From: Paenibacillus graminis | Lineage (GTDB): Bacteria > Bacillota > Bacilli > Paenibacillales > Paenibacillaceae | Assembly (NCBI RefSeq): GCF_000758705.1 | Contig: NZ_CP009287.1 | Location: 5,580,001-5,644,000, forward strand | Length of the DNA: 64,000 nt | Direction of reading: 5' to 3' | Part shown: positions 28,399-37,637 of the stretch, one piece after another | Numbering within the stretch: the first letter of the stretch is position 1 | How the letters are laid out: each line of letters begins with the position of its first letter | Notes under the pieces: model-generated | The model's input: the letters and a program-made list of their open reading frames with translations, nothing else | What the model was told of the DNA's origin: nothing | The model's database searches: none | Made by a program: the position numbers and the translations under genes

Positions 28399-29361
28399 CT
28401 ACTGAAGCAGCGTAGGGATTTCATTATCAACCAGCTCATGGTTGCTTTTGTAAGGATAACCCGGATCATACGGCACAACATCCATATGAACCTCACCTAC
28501 ATGGACAAAACGGTGCTGCAGAAGCTTTCTGGCACATTCCGCAATGTCCTGGGCCTCCATCACTGTAATGCGCGGGTTCACACTGATTTTGACCTGCAGA
28601 TTTACATAACGTCCTTGCTCCAGAGCCTGCAAATATTCTACACGGATCACACCGTGTACGCGCTGTACCGTTTCAATAAAGCTCGCGGCCTCCTCGGACG
28701 GAAGCTCCTGAAGCTTCTTGCCATACACAGAAGCTCCGATGAGCGAATAGCCTTTACGGATAATGAGGCATCCGGTCAACAGTGCTGCAATGGGGTCCAT
28801 ATACAGCAGCGGATGCAAGTTGAATGACCCTCCGGCCATGGCCAGTGATATCCCGATAAATACAGTGATAGAAGTATATAGACTGAAGCGGTGGTTATCT
28901 GCATATGCGGCATGACTGCCATCGCCCAATTTTTTGAAATAACGGTACTGGTACTGAAAAACTGCCTCTTTCACAACAATAGAGATGAGAACAGTGACAA
29001 GTGCAGCCTGCCCTGGTGCGGACAGATGTCCTCTGGTCAGATCCCGAATTGCCGAGAAGGCAATTTGCAATCCCCCCATCAAAATCAGCACGGAAAAAAG
29101 TATGGCAATAATCGGTCCCTTGTTATTCTGGAGGTTGTGTGGTGTTACCCTCTTCTTCTTCTCTGGTTCCCTGCGCCACGGAAGCGGAAGAATCTCTGCC
29201 AGCTTGGCCGCTGCATCCGATCCCGAATATAACGCATCACCCATTAATGCCTTACTGTCTGAAAGATAACCAAAGGTTCCTTTGGCTGCTGCCAATGCAA
29301 GATCACCGGCAACACCAGTCCAGACCATTTTATCACTCTGCGGTAATTGTTTGTCATTCAT
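28399..29361 (-). CDS. cation diffusion facilitator-like membrane protein
   Basis: 320-residue protein with the CDF layout: six hydrophobic segments between about 12 and 210, then a cytoplasmic ferredoxin-like domain (about 215-300, VHGVIRVEYLQALEQGRYVNLQV). YMDPIAALLTG before TM6 is a family feature. The metal site looks degenerate by eye: the TM2 H/D-x3-D pair reads Y45-x3-D49, and the TM5 H-x3-D pair appears as N156-x3-S160. Zinc/manganese export is therefore doubtful. ATG at 29361 has AAGGAGGG eight bases upstream. It lies between secDF and recJ, in a slot held by a membrane protein gene in other Bacillales. Confidence 0.78.
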   Translation of the reverse strand: MNDKQLPQSDKMVWTGVAGDLALAAAKGTFGYLSDSKALMGDALYSGSDAAAKLAEILPLPWRREPEKKKRVTPHNLQNNKGPIIAILFSVLILMGGLQIAFSAIRDLTRGHLSAPGQAALVTVLISIVVKEAVFQYQYRYFKKLGDGSHAAYADNHRFSLYTSITVFIGISLAMAGGSFNLHPLLYMDPIAALLTGCLIIRKGYSLIGASVYGKKLQELPSEEAASFIETVQRVHGVIRVEYLQALEQGRYVNLQVKISVNPRITVMEAQDIAECARKLLQHRFVHVGEVHMDVVPYDPGYPYKSNHELVDNEIPTLLQ

Positions 29362-29434
29362 TACGAGGCCCTCCTTACCACTAGCAAGTATCTCATGATG
29401 ACCGCTCCGCCTGACATTCCGCTCCAAAGATTTC

Positions 29435-29466
29435 GAAAAGCCGCGTCGTCTTTGACGCGGCTTTTC
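29435..29466 (-). terminator. terminator after secF
   Basis: GAAAAGCCGCGTC and GACGCGGCTTTTC pair perfectly around a five-base loop. Confidence 0.9.
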
Positions 29467-29479
29467 GGGTGTGACGGCA

Positions 29480-30382
29480 TTAGACTTTAGTCGGATTGCT
29501 CTTCACGGTCTGCTTCTGGCGTTTCTTCAGCAGCAGCCAGAGCGGACTTGCGATAAAGATCGATGAGTAGGCTCCGAAGAGCAAACCGATAACCATAGCA
29601 AGCGAGAACATTTTGATCGATTCTCCACCCATGACAAGCAGAAAGAACGCGGCGATAAATACCGTAAACGCTGTGTACAGAGAGCGCATAAGCGTCTGGG
29701 CCACACTTTTATTGACCAGTGCCTTAAGATCCTCATAGGTCTTCTGCTTGCCAAAACGCAGATTCTCGCGGATCCGGTCAAAGATAACAATGGTATCGTT
29801 GATGGAATAACCGATGATCGTCAGCACCGCGACAATGAAGGTCAGGTCAACCTCCAGGCGGAAGATCGAAAAGACGGCTACCACGATAAAAGCATCATGC
29901 ACAAGGGCCACAATCGCAGCCAAGGCAAACCGCCATTCAAAGCGGATACTTACATAAATGATAATCCCGAGACAAGAGATGAGAACCGAATAGATGGCAT
30001 TGCGCGCCAGCTCTTTGGCCATTTCCGTATCGACGGTGTTGATCTCGAAGGAAGCCTTGTCATCCAGCTTGGTTATCGCAGCTTTCAAAGCCTCATCCTG
30101 ATTACTGTCAAGTTCCTTATCATAACGGATGTTCACCCGGTTCTCACCTAAGGTAATGTCTGGCTCATGGGAGATGCCCAGATCCTTCAGCGCCGGCTTA
30201 AGCTGCTCCAGCGTGATGTTCTTCGACAGCGCCACGTCAACATTGGAGCCTGCTTTGAAATCAACGCTGTAGTTCAGACCCATGGTTGCCAGAAAGATCA
30301 GGCCGGCTACCGTAATGGCAATGGAGAAAATATAGAAAAATCTGCTCAGATGTACAAAATCAAGCTCTTTCTTAAAGCGCAC
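29480..30382 (-). CDS. secF: protein translocase subunit SecF
   Basis: RND-like membrane partner of SecD that helps pull proteins across the membrane using proton motive force; 300 residues. It has TM1, an extracytoplasmic loop, and TM2-6 with IGYSINDTIVIFDRIREN in the TM4-5 region. Two GTG starts are possible: 30391 leaves two bases after AAAGGAGA, while 30382 leaves eight or more, so 30382 is chosen. Either way it overlaps the end of secD, implying translational coupling. SecD and SecF are separate here; B. subtilis has a fused SecDF. Confidence 0.93.
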   Translation of the reverse strand: MRFKKELDFVHLSRFFYIFSIAITVAGLIFLATMGLNYSVDFKAGSNVDVALSKNITLEQLKPALKDLGISHEPDITLGENRVNIRYDKELDSNQDEALKAAITKLDDKASFEINTVDTEMAKELARNAIYSVLISCLGIIIYVSIRFEWRFALAAIVALVHDAFIVVAVFSIFRLEVDLTFIVAVLTIIGYSINDTIVIFDRIRENLRFGKQKTYEDLKALVNKSVAQTLMRSLYTAFTVFIAAFFLLVMGGESIKMFSLAMVIGLLFGAYSSIFIASPLWLLLKKRQKQTVKSNPTKV

Positions 30383-31625
30383 GGATGTCACTCTCCTTTA
30401 CCCCAAATTGCTTCGGCTTTTTCAGAGCGCCGGCTTTGACCAGCACGGTAAGCAGCCAATGGGCAAAATAAAGGTTCGTCACGATACTAAGCACAATTTC
30501 CACAATCAGGATCAGTGCAAATCCTTTAACTGCACCTGTACCAAAAGCAAACATTACAGCCGCCACGATAATCGTAGTTACGTTCGCGTCCATAACTGTG
30601 CGGAAAGAGGTTTTGTTCCCTGCTTTGACAGAAGACAAAATACTTTTGCCGCTGCGCATTTCTTCCCTTATCCGTTCATTGGTAATGATATTGGCATCAA
30701 CCGCCATCCCTATACCGAGAATAAATGCGGCGATACCGGGGAGAGTCAAGGTGAAGTCGGCAACGACGAATACTGCAATCAGCAGCCAGGTATGAAGGAT
30801 CAGCGCGAAGCTGGCCAGAAGACCCGGCAACCGGTACATGCCGATCATGAATATCAGAATAATTACAGAGCCTACAAGTCCGGCTTTGATGGTTTGGTCA
30901 AGAGACTGTTTACCGAGGGTTGCGCCTACGCTTTGGGAGTATTTCTCCGTCAGCTTCAGCGGCAAAGCACCAAGGTTAATGGTGTCAGCCAGTTCCCGTG
31001 CTCCATCAATAGTATAATGACCGGAGATGGAAGCAGTGCCGTCTGTCAATACCGCTCTAACGACTGGCGGATTACCTAACAGCTGATCATCGAGATAGAT
31101 AGCCATTTCTTTACCAAGCAAACGCTTGGTAATTTCCGCAAACTTGTCTTTATCTTTGATCTTGATGCTGATCTCAGGCTGATTCAAATTGTTGCGTTGA
31201 ACCTCCGCCGCTCCCTCAACAAAGTCGCTTCCTACAAGCTCAATCTTGCTGTACGTACCTTGCGGATCCCCCTCAGCAGCACTGCGGAAGGTTAAAACTG
31301 CGGGTTCTTTCATCTTCTTGCGGACTTCGGCCTCATCGGTAACGCCCGCGATCTTCAGACGGATGCGGTCCGTTCCTTCTGTAGTGACCTCAGGCTCGCT
31401 AGTTCCGAGTGCGTTCGCCCGTTTTTCCAGGCTCTCTGCAGTCTTCTGCAGCGAAGCACGGGATAATTCTGCTCCCGCCTCCATTGGCTCGGCGTGGTAC
31501 AGAATCTCGAAGCCGCCCTTCAGATCAAGCCCCAGACGGACCTTGTCCAGCAGCCCGGGAGTTGTAAATGCCATGACCCCGGTTAATACGAGCACGGTAA
31601 TAATAAAGCTCAACATTCTCTTCAT
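30372..31625 (-). CDS. secD: protein translocase subunit SecD
   Basis: RND-type accessory subunit of SecYEG, 417 residues. TM1 at the N-terminus, LGLDLKGGFEILYH (the conserved D1 motif), a P1 periplasmic domain, then TM2-6 with FILGIGMAVDANIITNERIREE, the proton-relay region. The frame is open to 31754, but ATG at 31625 gives the usual N-terminus MKRMLSF; its AAAGGGG is 13 bases upstream. The last codons overlap the secF start. Confidence 0.94.
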   Translation of the reverse strand: MKRMLSFIITVLVLTGVMAFTTPGLLDKVRLGLDLKGGFEILYHAEPMEAGAELSRASLQKTAESLEKRANALGTSEPEVTTEGTDRIRLKIAGVTDEAEVRKKMKEPAVLTFRSAAEGDPQGTYSKIELVGSDFVEGAAEVQRNNLNQPEISIKIKDKDKFAEITKRLLGKEMAIYLDDQLLGNPPVVRAVLTDGTASISGHYTIDGARELADTINLGALPLKLTEKYSQSVGATLGKQSLDQTIKAGLVGSVIILIFMIGMYRLPGLLASFALILHTWLLIAVFVVADFTLTLPGIAAFILGIGMAVDANIITNERIREEMRSGKSILSSVKAGNKTSFRTVMDANVTTIIVAAVMFAFGTGAVKGFALILIVEIVLSIVTNLYFAHWLLTVLVKAGALKKPKQFGVKESDIRAL

Positions 31626-31726
31626 GCTCTTGCTAGTTCCCCTTTCATTACTCAATATTCCTATTATAGCTACGTGCGAAATCACCGTCAATTCAAGCAG
31701 AAATGACGGTACGGTTCTCACACAAA

Positions 31727-31768
31727 GAAACGGCCGGCCCTGCTCAAGCGGCATGCCATCCGTTTTTT
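31727..31768. terminator. probable terminator between comN and secD
   Basis: AAACGG-CGGC and GC-CCGTTTTTT arms pair imperfectly around about 20 bases. On the minus strand it follows comN, and the tail there is TTTCTTTG. The better T run is on the plus strand. Confidence 0.4.
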
Positions 31769-31842
31769 CATAGGAAATGCTGAATGCTCTTCTCTTACTT
31801 TAACGCTTCCTGAACCTGTTTGCAAAAGTAAATCGTTCCTTT

Positions 31843-32097
31843 TTATACATTCAAACCGCGATAAGCGGCAATAGTCAAATAGTTCATATAACTATTAGCC
31901 TTGAGTGAATAGATATCATTCACCAGCTTATGCAGGGCGGGTCTGCCTTCCTTGTAATAGTTGCGGCTGACGCAGTCCCAGATATCCTTGCCCGTTACAT
32001 ATTCATAGCCGAGGAGCCGAAATTCCTCCGCTTTGCTGCGGCACATGGCTTCGATTTCATCACTAAGCTGTTCATAACTCCATTCTTCCGATTCCAC
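31843..32097 (-). CDS. comN: post-transcriptional regulator ComN
   Basis: 84-residue protein of the ComN/YrzD family. In B. subtilis ComN promotes accumulation of comE competence mRNA and interacts with DivIVA. The helical sequence (SYEQLSDEIEAMCRSKAEEF, then GYEYVTGKDIWDCV) and the position between spoVB and secDF agree with this family. The start is GTG with GGAGGTG upstream. Competence function in this organism is inferred only from the family. Confidence 0.82.
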   Translation of the reverse strand: MESEEWSYEQLSDEIEAMCRSKAEEFRLLGYEYVTGKDIWDCVSRNYYKEGRPALHKLVNDIYSLKANSYMNYLTIAAYRGLNV

Positions 32098-32272
32098 GTG
32101 TTGACACCTCCAAAGATACCTCGCTTATGCATGTTCACAAATAGTATTCGACCAGGCTTCCCTAGTTTCCTTCTTCCGGCTGAAAAGTTGTCATGCATAA
32201 AGCTTGTCATGGAAAAGCCTATCATCCCATATCAATGTAAGAGAGACTACTTGTGGGAAGAAGGAGTGCCCT

Positions 32273-33871
32273 TTGAGGAAACAGAGCTTTATCCAAGGAA
32301 CCTTGATACTGCTGGCCGCAGGCATCATTAACCGGATGCTCGGCTTTATTCCGCGAATTATTTTACCGCGTGTGATCGGCGCCGAGGGTGTAGGCCTGTA
32401 TCAGCTCGGTTATCCGTTTTTCATTGTGCTGATTACGATCATTACCGGCGGGATTCCGCTGGCTATTGCCAAAATGGTCGCTGAAGCCGAAGGAGAAGGG
32501 CGCCCTGAGGAATCCCGGCGGATTCTGCACAGCGGACTGGCCCTTAGTCTCGGACTTGGTGTTTTTTTCACGCTGCTCGCATTAGCCGGCGCTTCCTGGG
32601 TCTCCAATGTGATTCTGACCGACAGCCGGGTCTATTACACCTTCGTCAGCATGACACCGATGATTGCTATTGTTGCCGTTTCTGCGATCTACAGGGGGTA
32701 TTTTCAAGGCAGACAGAACATGATTCCTTCGGCGCTGTCCTCGGTCCTGGAATCGGTCATCCGGATTGTTTTTATGCTGTGGTTCTCCTGGCTGCTGCTT
32801 CCCAGAGGGGTTGCTTATGCGGCGGCAGGAGCCATGCTGGGTGTGACGGTTGGAGAGATTGCCGGCATGCTGGCCATCTTATGGCAATATTATTTTATCG
32901 TAAAAAGGGACAAGAAAGCAGACTTATCTCCCATAGCAACACCGCCAATCCCAGTGCCGGAAAATCCCCAAAAAACGGCCTCTTCCGCTAAAAATCATTC
33001 CATATTCAAGCGGCTGATCCGGATTTCTGTGCCCGTCACTGCCGGACGGCTGGTGGGTTCGTTCTCTTATCTGCTGGAATCCATTATCACTGCCCGCAGT
33101 CTCGCTCTCGCCGGTATCGCTACGGCAGCTGCTACCGCACAGTATGGGTCACTGCAGGGGATGGTAATTCCTTTGCTGCTGCTGCCGGGGGTGCTCAGCT
33201 CTTCGCTTGCGGTATCGCTTGTGCCTTCCCTGTCGGAAGCTTCAGCGCGCCGTGACCTGCCCACGATTCACAAAAGAATGCATCAGGCGCTGCGCCTGGC
33301 CATGGTGACCGGTGCCCCGTTTGCTGCGGTTATGTACATTTTTGCCGTACCGCTCTGTACGCTGATGTACGGCAATGCCGACACCGCCCCGATGCTGCGG
33401 ATGATGGCCCCTTTTGCATTGTTTCTATATGTCCAAGCACCGCTGCAGGCTGCCTTACAGGCTATGGAGCGCCCAGGCAGGGCACTGGTCAACACGCTGA
33501 TTGGAGCGGTTGTTAAAATCGCACTTATTCTCCTGCTCGCCTCACAGCCCGAGTACGGTATCTACGGGGCGATCATCGCAATAATCGTCAACAGTATTCT
33601 GGTGACTCTGCTTCATGGGTTCAGCCTGGTCCGGCTGATCTCATTGTCACTCAGGCTGGCTGATCCGCTCAAAACCCTTGCAGCGATGATTATCATGGCT
33701 GCCGGGATGTCTTATATCTATACCTCTGTGCCAATCGCCACTGCGCAGTGGGCCCAATTCTTGTTCGCCTCCGCCAGCGGGATGGCGCTCTATTTCGGAA
33801 TCTGCCTGTTATCGGGCCTAATCTCCATTCGTGATCTGGACCGGGTGCCTTTTATCAAAAAATGGCGCTGA
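32273..33871 (+). CDS. spoVB: stage V sporulation protein B, MOP-family flippase
   Basis: Polytopic membrane protein (532 residues, about 14 segments) of the MOP/MATE polysaccharide flippase family, needed for spore cortex peptidoglycan in B. subtilis. The N-terminus (SFIQGTLILLAAGIINRMLG, then FIPRIILPRVIGAEGVGLYQ) is characteristic of SpoVB. TTG at 32273 has AAGGAG six bases upstream and is chosen over ATG at 32204. It is divergent from comN and nearly touches the convergent DUF421 gene (four bases apart). Confidence 0.92.
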   Translation: MRKQSFIQGTLILLAAGIINRMLGFIPRIILPRVIGAEGVGLYQLGYPFFIVLITIITGGIPLAIAKMVAEAEGEGRPEESRRILHSGLALSLGLGVFFTLLALAGASWVSNVILTDSRVYYTFVSMTPMIAIVAVSAIYRGYFQGRQNMIPSALSSVLESVIRIVFMLWFSWLLLPRGVAYAAAGAMLGVTVGEIAGMLAILWQYYFIVKRDKKADLSPIATPPIPVPENPQKTASSAKNHSIFKRLIRISVPVTAGRLVGSFSYLLESIITARSLALAGIATAAATAQYGSLQGMVIPLLLLPGVLSSSLAVSLVPSLSEASARRDLPTIHKRMHQALRLAMVTGAPFAAVMYIFAVPLCTLMYGNADTAPMLRMMAPFALFLYVQAPLQAALQAMERPGRALVNTLIGAVVKIALILLLASQPEYGIYGAIIAIIVNSILVTLLHGFSLVRLISLSLRLADPLKTLAAMIIMAAGMSYIYTSVPIATAQWAQFLFASASGMALYFGICLLSGLISIRDLDRVPFIKKWR

Positions 33872-33875
33872 AGCT

Positions 33876-34643
33876 TCAACGCAGATCCAGACGGTCTACA
33901 TAAATTTCTCCCTTGTGGTTTATGGAGCAGAGAAAAACATCCCTGAAGTCCGAGACGCCTTTTTGGCGAATCTGGGTCCTCAGCCAGAATCGCGTCTTGC
34001 CGATCATTTCCAGATTGTGGTCCTGGACCTTACCGTCCATGATAAGCGGAATCGGCAGGCCTTCATATCTGATTTTATGGCTCGGAAGCTTAACGCTGCC
34101 AGCAATGGTCCCTTCGGAAGGCTCGTTCTTGTTTCTGGCATCGGCAGTTGAGCTGCTGTTGCCGCTTTGATTGCTGGAGGATATTCCCTTGTTCTTTTCA
34201 ATAACTGTAAGCTGGCCGCTGGTTTCCAGAATTGCAAACTCCACATCGGCGGGACTGTCGATATTTTGTCCGCGAAGCTGAAGCAGCAGATCATCAATAT
34301 TATACCGCTGCTTGCGCATTTCCCCGCGATGCAGCTTGCCGTTTGAGATTAGAATGCTGGGTTTGCCGTCGATCAGAAGCCTCAGCTTTCTGCTCTTCAG
34401 GCTGAATTGGGCTACCAGGACCTGAATCAGCACCAAGGTTGCCATCGGCACCAATCCATCATAAATCGGACGTTCAATATCTTCTATGGAAAATATGGCA
34501 ATCTCGGCAATCATGATGGAGATCGTCAAATCAAATACCGAGAGCTTGCCGATTTCCCGTTTGCCCATAATCCGCATGCACAGGAAAATGAAGATATACA
34601 TCAGCACAGTCATCAAGATACGGCCAGAAATATGCTGGAACAT
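33876..34643 (-). CDS. DUF421 (YetF/YrbG-like) membrane protein
   Basis: 255-residue protein: three membrane segments at the N-terminus (about 5-85), then a cytoplasmic alpha/beta domain. Family motifs FLCMRIMGKREIGKLSVFDL, the KPSILISNGKL strand and NIDDLLLQLR are present, and a Ser/Asn-rich insertion lies around 160-190. The function of the family is poorly known; some members affect spore or membrane properties. B. subtilis YrbG occupies the same place near spoVB. ATG at 34643 has GGGGAG upstream. Confidence 0.88.
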   Translation of the reverse strand: MFQHISGRILMTVLMYIFIFLCMRIMGKREIGKLSVFDLTISIMIAEIAIFSIEDIERPIYDGLVPMATLVLIQVLVAQFSLKSRKLRLLIDGKPSILISNGKLHRGEMRKQRYNIDDLLLQLRGQNIDSPADVEFAILETSGQLTVIEKNKGISSSNQSGNSSSTADARNKNEPSEGTIAGSVKLPSHKIRYEGLPIPLIMDGKVQDHNLEMIGKTRFWLRTQIRQKGVSDFRDVFLCSINHKGEIYVDRLDLR

Positions 34644-34875
34644 ATTCTCTTCGCTCCCCTTCCATTGGTCACCCGCCGCCATCGCGCCGGGCAAATTAAT
34701 GTACCCCTATTCTGGCCCCTCAACCTAGGGAACATTCGGAAGACGGCTTATTAATTAATGGTAAAAAGGGCTTTAAGCTCCTTTCATGTACTATTGGGGC
34801 AAGCCCCCCCATACAATAGTTAGTAATCATATCTTGTGTACTGTATCGCTAAAAAAAATTCTAGGAGGTCGTACC

Positions 34876-35268
34876 ATGTATTTAATCCGGCGTCTATTCT
34901 CGTGGAGAATATCGAGTCCAGTGTTATCAGGTTTATGCCGCGCTTTTCTGTGGATGCTGCTGGGGGCGATGGTTCTCTCCCTTTTGCTCTGGGGAAGCGG
35001 ACTCGAAGAGCAGGACCTTACTATGTACACTTATATCGTACACGGTATTGCTGCCGCGTTCGGCGGACTGACTGCAGGACGGAGAGCATCGGGCAAAGGC
35101 TGGTATCATGGTGGAATTACGGGAGCGTTCTACGGCATTATTGTTCTGCTGATTGGATTTCTGGCGCTGGACAGTGCTCCTGCCGGCATCGATTGCCTGT
35201 GGGTTCTGGCAGCCGCGGGTATCGCTGCATTCGGTGGAATATTCGGGGTTAATTTACATAAATCCTAA
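34876..35268 (+). CDS. TIGR04086-type (YrzE-like) membrane protein
   Basis: 130-residue protein with four hydrophobic segments. HGIAAAFGGLTAGRRASGKG, then WYHGGITGAFYGII, is typical of the YrzE/TIGR04086 family, whose role is unknown. ATG at 34876 has AGGAGG seven bases upstream. In B. subtilis yrzE is adjacent to yajC (yrbF); here a PAP2 gene and the RiPP island lie between them. Confidence 0.85.
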   Translation: MYLIRRLFSWRISSPVLSGLCRAFLWMLLGAMVLSLLLWGSGLEEQDLTMYTYIVHGIAAAFGGLTAGRRASGKGWYHGGITGAFYGIIVLLIGFLALDSAPAGIDCLWVLAAAGIAAFGGIFGVNLHKS

Positions 35269-35358
35269 AATTTCAATATAATCGAATCCTGCTCCTGAAA
35301 ATATGGTAAACTGAATTCATCTGACTTTACATGCGGGATCAAGGAGGCTTCGATTGTT

Positions 35359-36198
35359 TTGCTTTACCAATCTATGAACTATATAATGCTGTATACCGTT
35401 ATAATTGTAACTGTATTGATGTGGCTCGGTGCCCGCCGCAATCCTCTGCTGGCTTTTGTGGAGATCGGAAGAGAACTTGTCCGCTCTTATAAATTTCTGC
35501 TGCTCGTTGCGGGAATGTTTGGTGTGCTGGCCGTGAATAAATACGAACTGCAAATTGAGAAGAAGCTTCATATTACTTCCGATTACACGTCTTTCGTTTT
35601 TGGGCTTGAAGGTCATTTTGTCAGGGATCTGCAGCATTTGTTCTTTGCTCCCTGGTTGACGCCAATCATTGTATTCTTCTACATTTTCATGCTTCAAGCC
35701 GTATTGGCCGCTTCTCTGGGTGTATACCTGCTGGATAAGAACCGTGTTATGCTCTACGCAACCTGCTATGCGATTATCCTCAACTATGCCATTGCCATTC
35801 CGTTCTATTTGTATTTCCCGGTGAATGAAGTATGGTCCTATGTACCGGCAGGCGTCCGTTTTACCATGCTGGATGTCTTCCCGAGATTTGAGCAGGAATA
35901 CAGGCCGCTTTCAGGTCTGGACAATTGCTTCCCGAGCCTTCACACCGCAATCTCTGTATCCACCGCCCTGCTCGCCTTCCGCTCCGGCAACCGCCGCTGG
36001 ATGGCGATCACCACCGTGTCCGCAGTTACCATAGTGTTCGGTATCTTCTATCTGGGCATTCACTGGCTGACTGACATGCTCGGCGGCACCCTGCTGGCCG
36101 TACTGTCAACCACGGTTGCCGTTCAACTCGCCAAACTGACTCTGCGCAGTGGCGAGGGACGGCTCACCCTTCGCAGCCGTGCAACCGATACGCACTGA
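35359..36198 (+). CDS. PAP2-superfamily membrane phosphatase
   Basis: 279-residue membrane protein with about six segments and a PAP2 catalytic core near the C-terminus: CFPSLHTAIS (motif 2) and YLGIHWLTDMLGG (motif 3, His and Asp). The form resembles the PAP2_3/inositolphosphotransferase-like subgroup, acting on lipid phosphates; substrate unknown. The start is TTG with AAGGAGG 11 bases upstream; an ATG five codons in lies too far from that site. It is followed by a terminator that marks the edge of the RiPP island. Confidence 0.85.
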   Translation: MLYQSMNYIMLYTVIIVTVLMWLGARRNPLLAFVEIGRELVRSYKFLLLVAGMFGVLAVNKYELQIEKKLHITSDYTSFVFGLEGHFVRDLQHLFFAPWLTPIIVFFYIFMLQAVLAASLGVYLLDKNRVMLYATCYAIILNYAIAIPFYLYFPVNEVWSYVPAGVRFTMLDVFPRFEQEYRPLSGLDNCFPSLHTAISVSTALLAFRSGNRRWMAITTVSAVTIVFGIFYLGIHWLTDMLGGTLLAVLSTTVAVQLAKLTLRSGEGRLTLRSRATDTH

Positions 36199-36207
36199 TA
36201 GTAATAG

Positions 36208-36247
36208 GAAAAGGCCGGAGCCCTTAACTGGGTTCCCGGCCTTTTTC
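36208..36247 (+). terminator. terminator after the PAP2 gene
   Basis: AAAAGGCCGGGA-like and CCCGGCCTTTTTC arms pair around AGCCCTTAACTGG. It also faces the end of the RiPP operon (36284) and could stop transcription in both directions. Confidence 0.88.
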
Positions 36248-36283
36248 TTCCCATTTTTCATTTGTGATTCTAAGCAGCAAGCT

Positions 36284-37627
36284 TTAACTCGTTAATACTT
36301 TCCGTAAAGATTTATAAGTGGTTCTAACGTCTTTGCTTAGTGTCTTGTGATCTAGATATATCGAAACATCCATAAGTTCCTCTTGTGGATTGTAATCATA
36401 TACAAAATGTTTTTTATTCGAATAATTTCTTTCCAACAGATTAATGGTAATATCAAACGGGTAATCTCCAAAGCCGTCCGAATCAGATGCTTCACTTACA
36501 AAAATAATTACGTCACATTTGTATTTTTGGTGAATGAATCCGAAAAACGCTAAGAAACCGGTCTCTTCAGGCAAGTATTCGAAACCATCAAAGATATCGG
36601 AAGAATGGTCAGAAATCCTCACCGGGTAGAATTTATCCTTATGGAAAAAATGATCCAGTGCAATGGAGAATTCCTTCCTTAAGAACCCCCTAATTAATAT
36701 TACAGGAACAGGAGGGTCCACTGTTTTCATCTTTTTCAGCAGCTCACGGATATAACTTCCATAAAATTCACTGCTCCATATCTTAACTTTGTGTTCGTTC
36801 ATATTCCCTTGCGGGAGCATTCCTATTTCATAAACACCATCTTTTAGATTAGATATAGTGTATTCCTTTTCTTTTATCATCCAATCTGTATTTATCATTA
36901 AACAGGGGTTATAACTGCTCTCATTTGATATTGAATTATTATTAAGTTCTGTTTTTATATCATCTAATGTAAAAAAAGGATGCTTAGTGAGGATCTCATG
37001 GACTCTGCCGGTTATAAAAGGAGCAGCAAAACTGTTCGAACTGTTCGTCTCAAAAACTTCACCTTGTTCTGATGGAATAGAATGTTTGCCACTTGTAATC
37101 ACATCTATTCCATCATAAGGATAAGGATCAAATACATATTGATTGGAGTGCAGGTCGCCGGAACTCTTTACTCCTATTACATTTGTTAGACTGGCCGGCA
37201 ACGTAAAGAGACCGTTATTATTAGAGGCGGCTACCATAATGATGCCCTGTTCTGCTACATCATTTACACAATCCCGGATTGCAGCAAAATCCAAAAAATA
37301 GGTTGACCCTAAACTGAGATTGACGATTTTGATATGGTTGTCCAGACACCAATATAATGCTGTGATCAATTGTTTCGTTGTGCCTTTACGATTATTTTTA
37401 TCATTTAAGATCTTAACGCTCGAAAGTCTGGCGGCGGGTGCATATTTTTTTATGATTCCCGCACAGACCGTACCGTGGCTTTTTTGATGTTGATCATAAT
37501 GATTCCGATTGATTATTTTTAGATTATCTTTTATTTCTTTATTATATTTTAGAGTGCCAATATCAAAGGGATATTCATTTACACCGTCATCAATGAGGCA
37601 AACATCTATTGGATTGTGGCCTTTCAT
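36284..37627 (-). CDS. cytoplasmic S8 subtilase of the RiPP cluster
   Basis: 447-residue subtilisin-type protease, last gene of the RiPP operon. The triad is visible: Asp13 (CLIDDGV), His51 (SHGTVCAG), Ser199 (NSSNSFAAPF, where most subtilases have GTSMAAP). The oxyanion Asn is Asn136 (VAASNNN). There is no signal peptide or propeptide, so it should work inside the cell, plausibly removing the leader of the precursor. About 200 C-terminal residues (from about 245) form an extra domain that I do not recognise. Codon use is AT-rich. It starts ten bases after the acyl-carrier-like gene. The substrate is inferred from context only. Confidence 0.88.
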   Translation of the reverse strand: MKGHNPIDVCLIDDGVNEYPFDIGTLKYNKEIKDNLKIINRNHYDQHQKSHGTVCAGIIKKYAPAARLSSVKILNDKNNRKGTTKQLITALYWCLDNHIKIVNLSLGSTYFLDFAAIRDCVNDVAEQGIIMVAASNNNGLFTLPASLTNVIGVKSSGDLHSNQYVFDPYPYDGIDVITSGKHSIPSEQGEVFETNSSNSFAAPFITGRVHEILTKHPFFTLDDIKTELNNNSISNESSYNPCLMINTDWMIKEKEYTISNLKDGVYEIGMLPQGNMNEHKVKIWSSEFYGSYIRELLKKMKTVDPPVPVILIRGFLRKEFSIALDHFFHKDKFYPVRISDHSSDIFDGFEYLPEETGFLAFFGFIHQKYKCDVIIFVSEASDSDGFGDYPFDITINLLERNYSNKKHFVYDYNPQEELMDVSIYLDHKTLSKDVRTTYKSLRKVLTS

Positions 37628-37637
37628 TCTACTACCA

